Positions 7,548-17,385 are shown, numbered from the stretch's first letter. The stretch: 64,000 nt of DNA from Teichococcus deserti (GCF_001982615.1 NZ_MLCO01000090.1:1-64000), one strand, 5' to 3'. Notes: generated from the letters alone by a model not told the origin. Numbers and translations are program-made.

Positions 7548-10493
7548 ATGGACAGGCTGCCGCTGCATGCCCGTCCGGTGTTCATCACCGCGCTCCTTCT
7601 GGGGTTCCTGGCCCTTGGCGCCGGGGTCGCGGGCTGGCGGGTGGTGGACCGAGGGCGTGAGGTCATGGCGACCGGCAATGCCCATATGCTGGACGCAGAA
7701 GCCCTGCTTTCAGCTGCCAAGGACCTGGAAACCTCCCAGCGCGGCTTCGTGCTGTCAGGGGATGAAAGCTACCTGCAGCCACGGACGGCGGCCCAGGCGG
7801 TGATCGCCACGGTATTGCCCCGGCTCGAGCGGGATGGCCTCCCCTCCGGCCGTCTGCGGTCCGTGATGGAAGCCAAGGCCGCCTGGACGGAAGCCTCCAT
7901 CGCCCAGCGACGAAGCCAGGGGATGGAAGCATCCCTGCGGGGCATCGCCAGCGGCGAGGGCAAGGCGCTCATGGACGCCATGCGCGCCGAGGTGGCGGCG
8001 GTGCAGCGGGATACCCGCGCCATCATGGCCACGCGGGCAGCGCAGGATGCCCAGACCACGCTCTGGCTGACGGTGCTTGGCCTCGCAGCGCTGCTGATGG
8101 CGATGGCGCTTCTCGCCGGCTATGCCGTGGCGCGGCGACACGCGGAGCAGCGGGCCACGGCGCTGCTCGACGGCGTCATGGACCATGCGCCGGTGGGGCT
8201 TGGCTTCCTCGACCGGCAGTCGCGGGTCCGCTATGCCAACAAGGCCTTCTCCGCCATCGGCGAGGGCCTGCTGGCGGGCGATGGCCGCTGGTCCGAGGAG
8301 GTCCGGCAGCAGGCGGCGCCGGCCATCGACAAGCTGCTGCGCACGGAGCGTGCCGTGACCGATGTGGCGGTGTCCTCCTCCGCCACGGAAGGACGCTCTC
8401 CGCGGCAGCTGCGGATCAGCTTCTTTCCGCTGCCGCGCGAGGGGGATGGGATCGGCATCGCGGTTGTCGACGTCACCGCCCAGCACCGGATCGAGGCGCG
8501 GCTGCGGCGCAGCGAGGCGCGGCTGCGCACCATCGTCGACTCCATCCCGCAGCTCGCCTGGATGACCGACCCGCAGGGCGAGATCCAGTGGTACAACCGC
8601 CGCTGGTACGACTACACCGGCGGCACGGCTGAGAGCATGATGGGCTCCGGCTGGCGGCAGGTGCACCATCCAGACCATGTCGAGGCGGTGGCCGCCCGCT
8701 TCCGCGCCGCGATCGAGGCCGGCGAGGCGTGGGAGGACACCTTCCCCCTGCGCGGCGCCGATGGCCGCTACCGCTGGTTCCTTTCGCGCGCCCAGCCGCT
8801 GCGCGAGCCGGCGGATGCCGAGTTCCCGGAGGGCCGGCTGATCGGCTGGTTCGGCTCCAACACCGACATCACCGAGATGCGGGAGGCCGAGGAGGCGCTG
8901 GCCAGCGCCAAGGCGGCGGCCGAGGACGCCAACATGGCGAAGAGCCAGTTCATCGCCAATATGAGCCACGAGCTGCGCACGCCGCTCTCCGCCGTAATCG
9001 GCTATTCCGAGATGCTGGAGGAGGAGGCGGACGAGCTGGAGGGCGCCGAGAGCTTCCGCGAGGATCTGGCCAAGATCAACAGCAACGCCCGTCACCTGCT
9101 GTCGCTGATCAACGACGTGCTGGACTTGTCAAAGATCGAGGCCGGCAAGATGGAGGTGCAGCCGGAGGATTTCGACACCGCCGCGGTGGTGCAGGAGGTT
9201 GCGGCGACGGTGGAGGCACTGATCGGCAAGAAGAACAACCAGCTGGCGCTGGTGCTCGAGCCCGGCCTGCCGCCGATGCATTCCGATCCCGTCAAGCTGC
9301 GGCAATGCCTGTTCAACCTGATCGGCAACGCCGCCAAGTTCACCGAGAACGGGCGCATCACCCTGACCGTCGCACCGGAGGCGGGGCGGCCGGGCTGGAT
9401 CGGCTTCCGGGTGGCGGATACCGGGATCGGCATGACCCCGGAGCAGCTGGCGCGGCTGTTCGAGCGGTTCAGCCAGGCCGACGCCACCACAACTCGCCGT
9501 TTCGGCGGCACCGGGCTGGGGCTGGCCATCACCAAGGCCTTCGTCGCCATGCTGGGCGGGCGGATCGAGGTGGAGAGCGAGGCGGGCCAGGGCACCGCCT
9601 TCACCATCCGGCTGCCCGCCGACCTGCGCGAGGCGCGCGCCGAGCAGGACGATCCCGCCGTGCTGGCCGGCGAAGCCGCGCTGGACCAGCCCGTTGCCCC
9701 GGCCGAGCGGCAGGCGGGGCTCGTGCTGGTGATCGACGACGATGCCGCGACCCGCGAGCTGCTGACCCGCTTCCTGGAGCGCGAGGGCTTCACCGTGCGC
9801 ACCGCCCCCGAAGGGCGCACCGGGCTGCGCATGGCGCAGGATCTGCAGCCGGACGCCATCCTGCTCGATGTCATGATGCCACGCATGGATGGCTGGGGCG
9901 TGCTGTCGGCGCTGAAGGCGGAGGAGGCGCTGGCCGACATCCCGGTGGTGATGGTGACGGTGGTGCAGGAACGCGGCCTGGCCTTCTCGCTCGGCGCGGC
10001 CGACTACCTGAACAAGCCGGTGGAGTGGAGCCGGCTGAAGCGCGTGCTCGACCGCTACCGGTCGCGGCCGGCGCCTGGCACCGCGCTGGTGATGGAGCAG
10101 GATCCCGGCCAGCGCGCCGAGCTCCGCGCCCTGCTGGAAGCCGAGGGCTGGACGGTGGAGGATGCCACTGACGGCCGCGCCGCCCTGGCCCGCATGTCGC
10201 TGGCGCCGGCGCCGGACATGCTGCTGGTCGAGGTGCAGGGCGGCGATGGCGGCGACGGCTTCTCGCTGATCCGCGACCTGCGCGCCCGGCCGGAATGGTC
10301 GGCGCTGCCGATCATCGCGCTGACCGACGGCGCGGTGGAGGAGGCCGAGATGCACCAGCTTCGCCGCGACGTGCGCCATGTCATGCCGGCTGAGGACGGC
10401 ATCCCCGACGAACTGGTCACGGAGCTGCGCCGCATCGCCGGCGCCCGCTCCGCCAGACCCACAGACGCTGCACAGGAAAGGCCCGCGCCATGA
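7548..10493 (+). CDS. CHASE3-PAS hybrid sensor histidine kinase with two receiver domains
   Basis: A 981-residue membrane sensor kinase. The order is an N-terminal membrane helix ([19 protein letters not shown]), a CHASE3-like sensor ([17 protein letters not shown]), a second helix ([20 protein letters not shown]), two PAS segments, then HisKA with H-box [16 protein letters not shown] (His about 474), N-box [13 protein letters not shown] and G-boxes ADTGIGM and GGTGLGLAI. Two receiver domains follow. The first is intact, with Asp 774 in ILLDVMMP and Lys in LNKPVEW. The second has Glu 895 where the phospho-acceptor Asp should be (LLVEVQ) and no clear Lys. I chose ATG 7548, just before the first membrane helix, because the upstream frame is low-complexity antisense of the exporter. 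It overlaps the downstream response regulator (ATGA). Confidence 0.92.
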   Translation: MDRLPLHARPVFITALLLGFLALGAGVAGWRVVDRGREVMATGNAHMLDAEALLSAAKDLETSQRGFVLSGDESYLQPRTAAQAVIATVLPRLERDGLPSGRLRSVMEAKAAWTEASIAQRRSQGMEASLRGIASGEGKALMDAMRAEVAAVQRDTRAIMATRAAQDAQTTLWLTVLGLAALLMAMALLAGYAVARRHAEQRATALLDGVMDHAPVGLGFLDRQSRVRYANKAFSAIGEGLLAGDGRWSEEVRQQAAPAIDKLLRTERAVTDVAVSSSATEGRSPRQLRISFFPLPREGDGIGIAVVDVTAQHRIEARLRRSEARLRTIVDSIPQLAWMTDPQGEIQWYNRRWYDYTGGTAESMMGSGWRQVHHPDHVEAVAARFRAAIEAGEAWEDTFPLRGADGRYRWFLSRAQPLREPADAEFPEGRLIGWFGSNTDITEMREAEEALASAKAAAEDANMAKSQFIANMSHELRTPLSAVIGYSEMLEEEADELEGAESFREDLAKINSNARHLLSLINDVLDLSKIEAGKMEVQPEDFDTAAVVQEVAATVEALIGKKNNQLALVLEPGLPPMHSDPVKLRQCLFNLIGNAAKFTENGRITLTVAPEAGRPGWIGFRVADTGIGMTPEQLARLFERFSQADATTTRRFGGTGLGLAITKAFVAMLGGRIEVESEAGQGTAFTIRLPADLREARAEQDDPAVLAGEAALDQPVAPAERQAGLVLVIDDDAATRELLTRFLEREGFTVRTAPEGRTGLRMAQDLQPDAILLDVMMPRMDGWGVLSALKAEEALADIPVVMVTVVQERGLAFSLGAADYLNKPVEWSRLKRVLDRYRSRPAPGTALVMEQDPGQRAELRALLEAEGWTVEDATDGRAALARMSLAPAPDMLLVEVQGGDGGDGFSLIRDLRARPEWSALPIIALTDGAVEEAEMHQLRRDVRHVMPAEDGIPDELVTELRRIAGARSARPTDAAQERPAP

Positions 10494-10870
10494 CCAAGAT
10501 CCTGCTGGTCGAGGATCACGAGGAACTCTGGGACTTCCTGTCCCGCCGCCTGAAGCGACGCGGCTTCGACGTCGTGCTGGCGCATGACGGGCAGCAGGGC
10601 GTCGACATGGCGCAGACGGAGAGGCCTGACGTCATCCTGCTCGACATGAACCTGCCAGTGATGGATGGCTGGACCGCAGCGCGCACGCTGCGCGGCATCC
10701 CGGACACCGCGCGCATCCCGATCATCGCGCTGACCGCGCATGCCATGTCGGGAGATCGGAGCAAGGTGATCGAGGCGGGGTGCGACGACTACCATCCGAA
10801 GCCGGTGGATTTCTCCCGCCTGCTTGGCCAGATCGACGCCGCCCTGCTGCGGCAGGAAGAGCAGGGCTGA
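10490..10870 (+). CDS. CheY-like single-domain response regulator
   Basis: A 126-residue stand-alone receiver. The acidic pair is in LLVEDHEE, the phospho-acceptor is Asp 52 in [13 protein letters not shown], the switch Thr is in IIALTAHAM and the conserved Lys is in HPKPVDF. There is no output domain. The start overlaps the stop of the hybrid kinase by 4 bases, so the two are co-translated and very probably form a phosphorelay pair. Confidence 0.95.
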   Translation: MTKILLVEDHEELWDFLSRRLKRRGFDVVLAHDGQQGVDMAQTERPDVILLDMNLPVMDGWTAARTLRGIPDTARIPIIALTAHAMSGDRSKVIEAGCDDYHPKPVDFSRLLGQIDAALLRQEEQG

Positions 10871-10924
10871 CACCACAGGCCGGCGGGCCCAGGAGCCGGG
10901 CGGGGCGGGGCGGGGGCCAGGATG

Positions 10925-10940
10925 CGGGGCTTCGGCCCCG
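10925..10940. terminator. Hairpin between convergent genes
   Basis: CGGGGC-TTCG-GCCCCG is a 6-base-pair stem with a stable TTCG loop. It lies in the 93-base gap between the convergent response regulator and permease genes. No T-run follows, so termination efficiency is uncertain. Confidence 0.5.
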
Positions 10941-10963
10941 GAGCGCCCCCTTCCCGCCGCCGT

Positions 10964-12724
10964 TCAGCGCCCCGCCAGCGGCCAGACCAGGGCGATCAGC
11001 GGCACGCCCACCAGCAGCACGATCAGCGTCAGCGGCGCGCCGAGCCGGGCATAATCGCCGAAGCGATAGCCGCCCGGCCCCATCACCAGCGTGTTGCACT
11101 GGTGGCCGATCGGGGTGAGGAAGTCGCAGGCGGCGCCCACCGCCACGGCCATCAGGAAGGCATCCGGGCTCAACCCCATGCGGGTGGCCAGGCTGGCGGC
11201 GATGGGGCCCATCATCAGCACCGTCGCGGCGTTGTTGAGGAAGGGCGTCACCGCCATGGCGATCACCATCATCAGCCCCAGCGAGACCAGCGGCGACAGG
11301 TGCCGCACCACCGTCTCCAGCCCGGCGGCGATGAGGTCCGTGCCGCCCGTGGTCTGCACCGCCTCGCTGACCGGGATCAGCGCGCCCAGCAGCACCAGCA
11401 CCGGCCATTCCACTGCGTCGTAGGCCTCGTGCTTGCTCAGCGTGCGCAGCATCAGCAGCAGCACCGCGGCGCCGAAGAAAGCGACTGCCACGGGGACCAC
11501 ATGCAGTGCCACCAGCAGCATAGCGCCCAGCAGCACCAGCAGCGGCACCCAGGACCGGCGGCTGCGTCCCAGGGTGATTGGGCGTTCGGTCAGCGGCAGG
11601 ACCCGCAGCTCGCCCAGCGCGTCGCTGATGGCGGCGGCGCTGCCGCGCAGGATCAGCACGTCGCCCGCCCGCAGGCGCAGCGTGCTGAGCCGCTGCGCAA
11701 TGCGGTGGCCGCTGCGGCTGACCGCCAGCAGGTCCAGCTTGTGCCGCTCGCCGATGCGGGCCTGCGCCACGGTGCGGCCGACCAGCGGGCTGTCGGCGGC
11801 CAGCACGGCTTCCACGACGCCGCTGTCCCTGCCCTCCTGGCCGCCCGGCAGCAGCAGGCCGCTGCGGGCCACCAGCCGCTCGAGCTCCTCCGGATCGCCT
11901 TCCAGCAGCAACGTATCCCCTTCCCGGATCAGCCATTGCGGCGTGGGCAGGAAGCGGCGGAAGCGTTCGCGGATCACGGTGGCAACACTGACCCGCCCCT
12001 CGCCCAGAGCTTCCAGCGCCGCGACCGTCTGCCCGATGACAGGAGAGGCTGCGGGCACGGAGGCCTCGATGGTGTAGTTCTCGATCCCCCCGCCTGCGGC
12101 ATCGGCCGGCGCACGGCGGTTGCGCGGCAGCAGCCGCCAGCCGAAGGACAGGAACAGGATTCCTGCCAGCGCCACGCCGAGCCCCACGGGGGTATAGTCG
12201 AACATCCCGAAGGGCTGGCCGGTCACCTCCGCCCGCACCCGTGCCACGATGATGTTGGGTGAGGTGCCGGTCAGCGTGATCAGCCCGCCGATCAGCGAGG
12301 CAAAGGCCATCGGCATCAGCAGCGCCGAGGCGGAGGTTCCGGTCCTGCGGGTCACCTGCAGGGCCACCGGCATGAAGATGGCCAGCGCACCGATGTTCTT
12401 GGTGAAGATTGAGGCGACCAGCACTGCGCCGGCCAGCACCGGCACCTGCACCGCCGTGGTCCGCAGGTAGGGGAGCACCGGGCGCATGAGGGTCTCCACG
12501 GCGCCGGAGCGTGCCACGGCGGCGCTGACGAGCAGGGCGGCGGCGACAATGATCACCACGTCATCGGCAAAGCCGTCAAAGGCCTTGCTGACAGGAATGA
12601 TGCCAACCAGCACGCCTGCCAGCAGCGCCATGAGCGCCACGAGGTCATAGGCAATGCGCCCCCACAGGAAGAGGCCAACGGTGATCCCCAGGATGCCGAA
12701 GGCCAGGCCCTGGTCGAGCGTCAT
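10964..12724 (-). CDS. SLC13 family permease with two RCK_C (TrkA-C) domains
   Basis: A 586-residue membrane transporter of the divalent anion/Na+ symporter superfamily. N-terminal helices begin MTLDQGLAFGILGITVGLFL. The family motif TGTSPNIIVA occurs near residue 145, and the C-terminal half-repeat ends with SPDAFLMAVAVGAACDFLTP and HQCNTLVMGPGGY. Two TrkA-C-like regulatory domains sit in the cytosolic middle (about 210-290 and 300-375), each with the S-P-[LV]-[IV]-G-[RQ]-T-V motif and a GD-L-L-L strand. ATG 12724 was chosen because the upstream extension is Pro/Arg-rich and lacks transporter character. Likely substrates are dicarboxylates or sulfate; this is not resolvable here. Confidence 0.88.
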   Translation of the reverse strand: MTLDQGLAFGILGITVGLFLWGRIAYDLVALMALLAGVLVGIIPVSKAFDGFADDVVIIVAAALLVSAAVARSGAVETLMRPVLPYLRTTAVQVPVLAGAVLVASIFTKNIGALAIFMPVALQVTRRTGTSASALLMPMAFASLIGGLITLTGTSPNIIVARVRAEVTGQPFGMFDYTPVGLGVALAGILFLSFGWRLLPRNRRAPADAAGGGIENYTIEASVPAASPVIGQTVAALEALGEGRVSVATVIRERFRRFLPTPQWLIREGDTLLLEGDPEELERLVARSGLLLPGGQEGRDSGVVEAVLAADSPLVGRTVAQARIGERHKLDLLAVSRSGHRIAQRLSTLRLRAGDVLILRGSAAAISDALGELRVLPLTERPITLGRSRRSWVPLLVLLGAMLLVALHVVPVAVAFFGAAVLLLMLRTLSKHEAYDAVEWPVLVLLGALIPVSEAVQTTGGTDLIAAGLETVVRHLSPLVSLGLMMVIAMAVTPFLNNAATVLMMGPIAASLATRMGLSPDAFLMAVAVGAACDFLTPIGHQCNTLVMGPGGYRFGDYARLGAPLTLIVLLVGVPLIALVWPLAGR

Positions 12725-12862
12725 GCAGGCCCCCACGAATGGCGACAGGCGGCGAGGGCACGGGACATGCGGGGGATCCTTGGTCGCGTAGGGCGCGACG
12801 GGAAACCGTTGGCGGAGCCAGGGGTTGCTGTCGCTTCCGGCGACGAGAAAGGCCTGCATGCC

Positions 12863-13486
12863 ATGACCACCCTCCCGCGGCGCCTGCTGCGCCTGCTGAC
12901 GGCTGGCGGTCAGCCTGACTCGGCGGCCGCATTGCTAGAGCGTCAAGCGCGGGAAGAGCCGAGTGTCCCGCCGGAGCCGTCTGCGGCGGAAGGCGCTGCG
13001 CGTCGTCGGGTCCTGGCGCAGCCGCCGAAGCAGGTCCTGCAGGACCAGATGGCCGCCAAGCTGCTACATGCCTGGCTGCAGAACCGGCACCAGACGCTGT
13101 TTCCGCTGTCGCTGAACCTGCGCAACCTCCCACCGGCGCAGAGACATCTTCTCATCCACAGCCTGGTTGCGAGTGCCCGCATGACCGGTATCGCCGCCAC
13201 GGCGCTGCCGCCGCTGCTGCCAGCCATCGGCGGGCAGAACGAGGCCGAGACTCTTCAGGCGGCTCTGGGCCACCCCTGCCCTCTGGCCGATCTGCTGGAA
13301 GCGCTGCGCGAACAGGAGCTGGGAGCCTATGCCTATACCCTGGCATTGCTCGTCGGCAGCGCCGGGCGTGGCGGATTGGTCGAGGCGTGGCTGAACTACC
13401 TGGCCTTCTTCTTCGCTCTGCCAGCCGAAGTGCTGGCCGACCTGCGCCGGCGCGGGGGGTGGCGGCGTATCACGCCGTCTCGGTAG
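12863..13486 (+). CDS. TerB/YebE-like (DUF533-type) protein
   Basis: A 207-residue soluble protein. The C-terminal 130 residues form an all-helical region (LLIHSLVASARMTGIAATAL, LREQELGAYAYTLALLVG, GLVEAWLNYLAFFFALPAEV) with the pattern of the TerB_YebE/DUF533 helical bundle, including the late ALPAEVLADL helix. The N-terminus is Pro/Ala/Arg-rich and probably disordered. No membrane segment is evident. The start at 12863 is preceded by a short upstream frame with a second possible ATG at 12767. The 3' end overlaps the convergent CBS gene by 17 bases. Function unknown. The family assignment is by pattern only. Confidence 0.6.
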   Translation: MTTLPRRLLRLLTAGGQPDSAAALLERQAREEPSVPPEPSAAEGAARRRVLAQPPKQVLQDQMAAKLLHAWLQNRHQTLFPLSLNLRNLPPAQRHLLIHSLVASARMTGIAATALPPLLPAIGGQNEAETLQAALGHPCPLADLLEALREQELGAYAYTLALLVGSAGRGGLVEAWLNYLAFFFALPAEVLADLRRRGGWRRITPSR

Positions 13487-13892
13487 CGCTGCGCAGCGCG
13501 TGCTGCAGCGCGTCGCTGTTAACCAGTAGACGACGCGACACGTCAGACAGAGTGACCCACCCCACCACCTGCCCGGTGGTGTCGCATACCGCCAGCCGGC
13601 GGATGTTCTGAGCGGCCATCATGTCCATCGCGGTGCGCAAATCGTCGCCCGGTCGGCAGAACAGGGCAGGTGCGGTCATCACCTCCCTGACCCTAAGAGT
13701 GACTGGGCTCCGGCCGGCGGCAACCACGCGATACAGCAGATCCCGATCCGTGATCACACCCTGGATGTTGCCCGCGACACCGACTGGCAGGCCACCAACA
13801 TCTAGGTCGCCCATCATCTCAGCCGCCTCCTGCGTGGTGGCGTCAGGAGCGATGAACTCGACCTCCGTGGTCATGATGTCGGCGATTTCCAT
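13470..13892 (-). CDS. CBS-domain pair protein
   Basis: A 140-residue protein made almost only of two CBS motifs. The first is IADIMTTEVEFIAPDATTQE to GNIQGVITDRDLLYRVVAAG, and the second is VREVMTAPALFCRPGDDLRT to GQVVGWVTLSDVSRRLL. Such stand-alone Bateman modules bind adenine nucleotides and modulate partner proteins. ATG 13892 has an AAGG Shine-Dalgarno-like element about 6 bases upstream, while the longer frame to 13979 has no family similarity. The partner is unknown. Confidence 0.9.
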   Translation of the reverse strand: MEIADIMTTEVEFIAPDATTQEAAEMMGDLDVGGLPVGVAGNIQGVITDRDLLYRVVAAGRSPVTLRVREVMTAPALFCRPGDDLRTAMDMMAAQNIRRLAVCDTTGQVVGWVTLSDVSRRLLVNSDALQHALRSATETA

Positions 13893-14141
13893 CAAGCCTT
13901 GTCCCGTGTGAGGTCTGTGCAGCAGAAAAACAGCAGCGACCGCGAGGTTTCTCGAATGCCATTTGGCTGACCTTGCCATATGGCCGGTTATGCGTCGCCC
14001 GGTCCGGGCGGCAGCTTGCCATAGTGGCTCTTATGCGTCTGGATAGGCGCGCAGCTACCGCGGAAGACCGGCCACTACAGCCTGCCGCCTTGCTGCCAAA
14101 GCTTGCGTGGCTCATCTTCTGCCGGCCACTGCACTGACAAG

Positions 14142-15077
14142 ATGATGACCACAAAGCCGCCTATCGCCGTCATGTCATTCAACCGGCCGGATTATCTGCG
14201 GCAGGTTCTCGTCTCCCTCGCCGCGCAGGACGATGGTAGCCACGGGCCTATTCATCTATTCCAAGACGGCGCCGTCAGCGCCGTATCAGGGAAAAGAGCT
14301 GCGGATCCTGATGATATAGAGCAGTGTGTGGCAATCTTTTCAGCCATCTTCCCAAACGGCATCGTCCATCAGAGTGACTCGAATATTGGCGTAGCTCAGA
14401 ATTTTCTGAACGCCGAGCGGCTGTTCTTCGAAGAAATGCAGGCTGAGGCTGCATACTTCTTTGAAGATGACATGATCCTGTCGCCCTACTATCTGCGTCT
14501 TCTGGATTTCTTTTATGAGATGTATCGAGGTCCTAAAAAGGTTGGCTACTTTGCTGCTTACGGGCACCTGAAGGCGACCTCTGCCGATCAGATCAAGCGC
14601 CGCACAGAGCTGCGGCGCCTGGCGCACCATTGGGGCTTCGGCCTGTTCCGCCATCATTGGCTGGAGATGCAGCCGTTGATGCAGGTCTTCTACGACGTGA
14701 CTCTGGGGCGCGACTACAAGAGCCGCGATCATGATCTCATCCGCGCCCACTATCGGGGCAACGGCATCATGGTCGGCGTCACGTCGCAGGACGATGTGAA
14801 GAAGGCAGTGTCCTACGCCTTGAAGCGGCCTTCGCTGAACACGTTTGCAACCTACGGCCGCTACATCGGCGCGACTGGCCTTCACATGACACCGGAAGCC
14901 TTCGAGCGGCACGGCTACAAGCTGACCGAATGGCTCGACGGGGTGGATTTCGGGTTCAAGCATCCCACCGACGCCCAGATCGAGAAGATGGTCGCTGACG
15001 AGGTGGCCGGCCGTCGAGCGAACATCGAGAAGCAAGCTGCCGAAGCCGCAGCCAAGGCTGCCCCCAAGCCGGCTTGA
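14142..15077 (+). CDS. GT2/GNT-I-like glycosyltransferase
   Basis: About 311 residues. The N-terminus PPIAVMSFNRPDYLRQVLVS is typical of the GT-A fold (strand, then an arginine/proline loop). SNIGVAQNFLNAE and the acidic AYFFEDDMILSPYYL provide the DxD-like metal-binding motif (EDD). These resemble the GNT-I/family 13-like bacterial glycosyltransferases. The C-terminal tail is Ala/Lys-rich (EKQAAEAAAKAAPKPA) and probably disordered. ATG at 14142 or 14145 is possible. The gene stands alone between the CBS gene and a degenerate receiver gene. Confidence 0.78.
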   Translation: MMTTKPPIAVMSFNRPDYLRQVLVSLAAQDDGSHGPIHLFQDGAVSAVSGKRAADPDDIEQCVAIFSAIFPNGIVHQSDSNIGVAQNFLNAERLFFEEMQAEAAYFFEDDMILSPYYLRLLDFFYEMYRGPKKVGYFAAYGHLKATSADQIKRRTELRRLAHHWGFGLFRHHWLEMQPLMQVFYDVTLGRDYKSRDHDLIRAHYRGNGIMVGVTSQDDVKKAVSYALKRPSLNTFATYGRYIGATGLHMTPEAFERHGYKLTEWLDGVDFGFKHPTDAQIEKMVADEVAGRRANIEKQAAEAAAKAAPKPA

Positions 15078-15187
15078 AAATTTTCATTCCGAACCGAGAA
15101 TATACTTGAGGCGCGGTTAACCTCTTGCTTACATGTATCACGGGATCGGCATGACCGGTTCCTGATTATTGTAGTCGGGAGGTCGCC

Positions 15188-15586
15188 GTGGGCATGATCC
15201 ATGCTGCGCTGTTCCGCCGCCGAATCCTGGTGGTTGAGGACAGCTTTTTCCTCGCGAGCTATGCTGCCGATATTTTGGAAGAGGCAGGGGCGCAGGTTGT
15301 TGGGCCGGTGCCTTCCATTGGCCAAGCGCTTGAGCTTGCCGCATCGATGCCTCTCGATGCGGCAGTCTACAATTGCTTCCTGCGCTCTATCCGCGCGGAC
15401 AGGCTCGCCGAAACTCTGGATCGCCATGGCGTGCCATCTGTCGTGCTGAGCCTGATTGGCAAGGACAACAGTGATCCGCTGCTGCGAGATCATGACGTGA
15501 TTCAGTGGCCGTTCAATCCTCAGCACCTGCTGGAGACCCTATCGGCCGCCATCGTTCGTCATCGGCAAACGTCTTCAACGCACTAA
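15188..15586 (+). CDS. Degenerate receiver (pseudo-receiver) protein A
   Basis: A 132-residue single receiver fold. It has the acidic pair in ILVVEDSFFLA and the typical EEAGAQVVGPVPSIGQALEL of stand-alone alphaproteobacterial receivers. The phospho-acceptor position is Asn 62 (DAAVYNCFL) instead of Asp, and the conserved Lys is Trp 107 (VIQWPFNP). It therefore should not be phosphorylated in the usual way. A second protein with the same Asp-to-Asn change lies at 16931-17323. The function is probably protein-protein signalling, by inference. Confidence 0.8.
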   Translation: MGMIHAALFRRRILVVEDSFFLASYAADILEEAGAQVVGPVPSIGQALELAASMPLDAAVYNCFLRSIRADRLAETLDRHGVPSVVLSLIGKDNSDPLLRDHDVIQWPFNPQHLLETLSAAIVRHRQTSSTH

Positions 15587-15711
15587 TATTTTGTCTTGTT
15601 TCTCATCATGGCCCGAGCCATATCGCACATTTTTGTTACGTATGGTTATCGCTATTTTTTGTGCCGCAAGATTCTTTGTGGGCTGAAATGTTCCACAAAG
15701 AGGAACAAGCC

Positions 15712-16137
15712 ATGCTGGATGCAGTCGAGAACAGCTTGCGGGACATGTTCGACAAAGCCTCTGCTCGCGCCTTAAACGTTCCGGTCCATCTTGCTCATCT
15801 TGTCGGTGAGGCAGCTGCTGAAGAATGGCATGCGAGCTGCCTCCCTAAGGCTGCCGCAGACCGAGCTTTATGGCTTCGCGGCGCAGAGGCAGTGATGCCT
15901 CTCATCCCTTCGAGACCTTTGAACCGAGCGCAGCATAGCCAGGCCAGCTTTCGGGCCATTGAGGGCGCCCGAAACATCGTTAGGATCATGGCAAAGCAAG
16001 CGCGCGATAGCGACGACAGATCCGCTGAGCATGTTGATCTCAGCCGGGTGTCGCCGCAGTTGAACCCTCTACCTAGTAGCCCTGCTGCGCCTCACGGCAT
16101 CCATCAGCGCACACCAGAGCGCTGCTCGCATCGATGA
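15712..16137 (+). CDS. Hypothetical protein
   Basis: A 141-residue protein of no family I recognise. The start at 15712 is supported by an AGAGGAA element 6-7 bases upstream. The N-terminal 100 residues are helical and amphipathic (MLDAVENSLRDMFDKASARA, later GARNIVRIMAKQARD), and the last 35 residues are Ser/Pro-rich. No membrane segment, signal peptide or metal motif is visible. It lies between two receiver-domain genes and could belong to the same signalling set, but nothing else ties them together. Confidence 0.5.
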   Translation: MLDAVENSLRDMFDKASARALNVPVHLAHLVGEAAAEEWHASCLPKAAADRALWLRGAEAVMPLIPSRPLNRAQHSQASFRAIEGARNIVRIMAKQARDSDDRSAEHVDLSRVSPQLNPLPSSPAAPHGIHQRTPERCSHR

Positions 16138-16178
16138 AAGCGCCGGCTGCCGCAGCCATGCCGCCTCGAGGCCATAGT

Positions 16179-16231
16179 CCGCCAGCTGATACTGGCGGCC
16201 CCTGGCAGGCTGCCGCCGCATTGAGGGCGGC
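16179..16231. terminator. Two adjacent hairpins between convergent genes
   Basis: CCGCCAG-CTGATA-CTGGCGG (16179-16198) and GCCGCC with GGCGGC (16212-16231) form two stems. They lie in the 146-base gap between the convergent hypothetical gene and the response regulator. This is a plausible bidirectional terminator, although U-tracts are absent. Confidence 0.5.
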
Positions 16232-16283
16232 GCATTGCACTATAGCCTCTCCACATTATGGCTCGAGGATAGCTGGGCCTTGT

Positions 16284-16703
16284 TCATGGTGAGGAAGCAA
16301 CCGGCTTCTGTTTCAGCTGCATCGGCATCTCTTCTTCAGGCAGCATCTCCTTCAGCACACTGTGTACGAGCTGCGCGCTGAAGGGCTTGTTGATGAACCT
16401 GGCCTGATCAGGCAGGTCACCGGCCTTGGGCTTCATGTTGCCGGAGGCAACAACGATGCGGATGTGAGACCAGCTTTGTGCGACCTTGAGCGCAAGCTGA
16501 AAGCCATTCATCGAGCCAGCGGCCATCTGCACATCGGTGAAGAGGACATGGATCTGGCCCTCCCGCTCGGCGATCAGCGCTAGGGCGGCATCGGCGTCCC
16601 GGGCCTGCAGCGCCTTGAAGCCGGCGTCTTCGAGGATCTGCGCGGCATCGAGCCGAATGATCATGTCGTCTTCAGCAACGACGGCGTGCAGCTTGTCCAT
16701 CAT
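16284..16703 (-). CDS. Single-domain response regulator
   Basis: A 139-residue receiver with intact active site: acidic pair in VVAEDDMIIR, phospho-acceptor Asp 57 in HVLFTDVQM, Ser in VVASGNM and Lys in FINKPFSA. There is no output domain. The ATG at 16703 has an AAGGAG Shine-Dalgarno sequence 4 bases upstream, and a second ATG follows immediately. It lies in a neighbourhood of receiver proteins, two of which are degenerate, so it may be the phosphorylated member of that set. Confidence 0.9.
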   Translation of the reverse strand: MMDKLHAVVAEDDMIIRLDAAQILEDAGFKALQARDADAALALIAEREGQIHVLFTDVQMAAGSMNGFQLALKVAQSWSHIRIVVASGNMKPKAGDLPDQARFINKPFSAQLVHSVLKEMLPEEEMPMQLKQKPVASSP

Positions 16704-16930
16704 GGATCTCCTTCGCCGCTGAAACGGGAAGAGAAGGGCCATGGTTTGCCGCTGGTGAGAACCAATCTCAAAAAGTGTGGTGAGCAGCGTCACGCCGGCG
16801 AGTTGCGCGCGATAAACCTCGTTCATCGGACGCCACTCCGAAAATCTTTGGCATTCTCAATATGGATTGCCTCCGTACTCATTGTTCGGCGCGTTATGAG
16901 GTTCGACCCCTCTGTCTTCGCACCTTTGCG

Positions 16931-17323
16931 ATGACGAGACGCTCTTTCATCGCGGATGCCACGCCTATGCTGACTGGCTGCAGAATTCTGGTGGCGGAAA
17001 CGGACTACGTCGCAGCGACAGAGATGGCTACCTCGTTGCAGGAAGCAGGGGCCACCATCCTTGGACCAGTGCCCACCGAAGACATGGCTATCGACATCCT
17101 GCTGCCTGGCGACGTCGACCTGGTAATCTTCAATGCTCTGCTTCGCGAGCGGCGTGTCGCCCTGCTGCCTGCGTGCCTTGCTCGGCAGGAGGTGGTCTCG
17201 ATGATGGTCAATGACCTTGAGCTGCGGAGCGATGATCCTCTCTGCCAGGGCCGCAAACAGCTGCTGCATCCCTTGCACTACCCACACTTCAAGCAGGTCG
17301 TCGCGGAGCTTCTGGCCCGTTAA
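16931..17323 (+). CDS. Degenerate receiver (pseudo-receiver) protein B
   Basis: About 130 residues with a receiver fold (CRILVAETDYVAATEMATSL, EAGATILGPVPTEDMAIDIL). The phospho-acceptor position is Asn 68 (LVIFNALL), and the Lys position is His 113 (LLHPLHYP). It shares these changes and the GPVP turn with the protein at 15188-15586, so the two look like paralogues that lost phosphorylation together. ATG 16967 is an alternative start that removes a 12-residue leader. Confidence 0.72.
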   Translation: MTRRSFIADATPMLTGCRILVAETDYVAATEMATSLQEAGATILGPVPTEDMAIDILLPGDVDLVIFNALLRERRVALLPACLARQEVVSMMVNDLELRSDDPLCQGRKQLLHPLHYPHFKQVVAELLAR

Positions 17324-17361
17324 GCGCCACCCCTGCAGGCATCCGGCGGCACCCACTTCTA

Positions 17362-17385
17362 CACGATAACTCCTGAATATCGGTG
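17362..17385. repeat. Dispersed palindrome-like repeat, copy 1
   Basis: CACGATAACTCCTGA followed by ATATCGGTG. It nearly matches the perfect palindrome at 60360-60384 and has one imperfect arm here. The copies are 43 kb apart, each in a non-coding gap. It could be a REP-like element, an IS end or a binding site. The surrounding gap 17324-17542 holds nothing else I can identify. Confidence 0.5.

Noticed and set aside
10722-11936. Minus-strand frame overlapping the SLC13 permease
   Set aside because: Gly/Arg/Ala repeats typical of a shadow frame. The permease frame carries transporter motifs.
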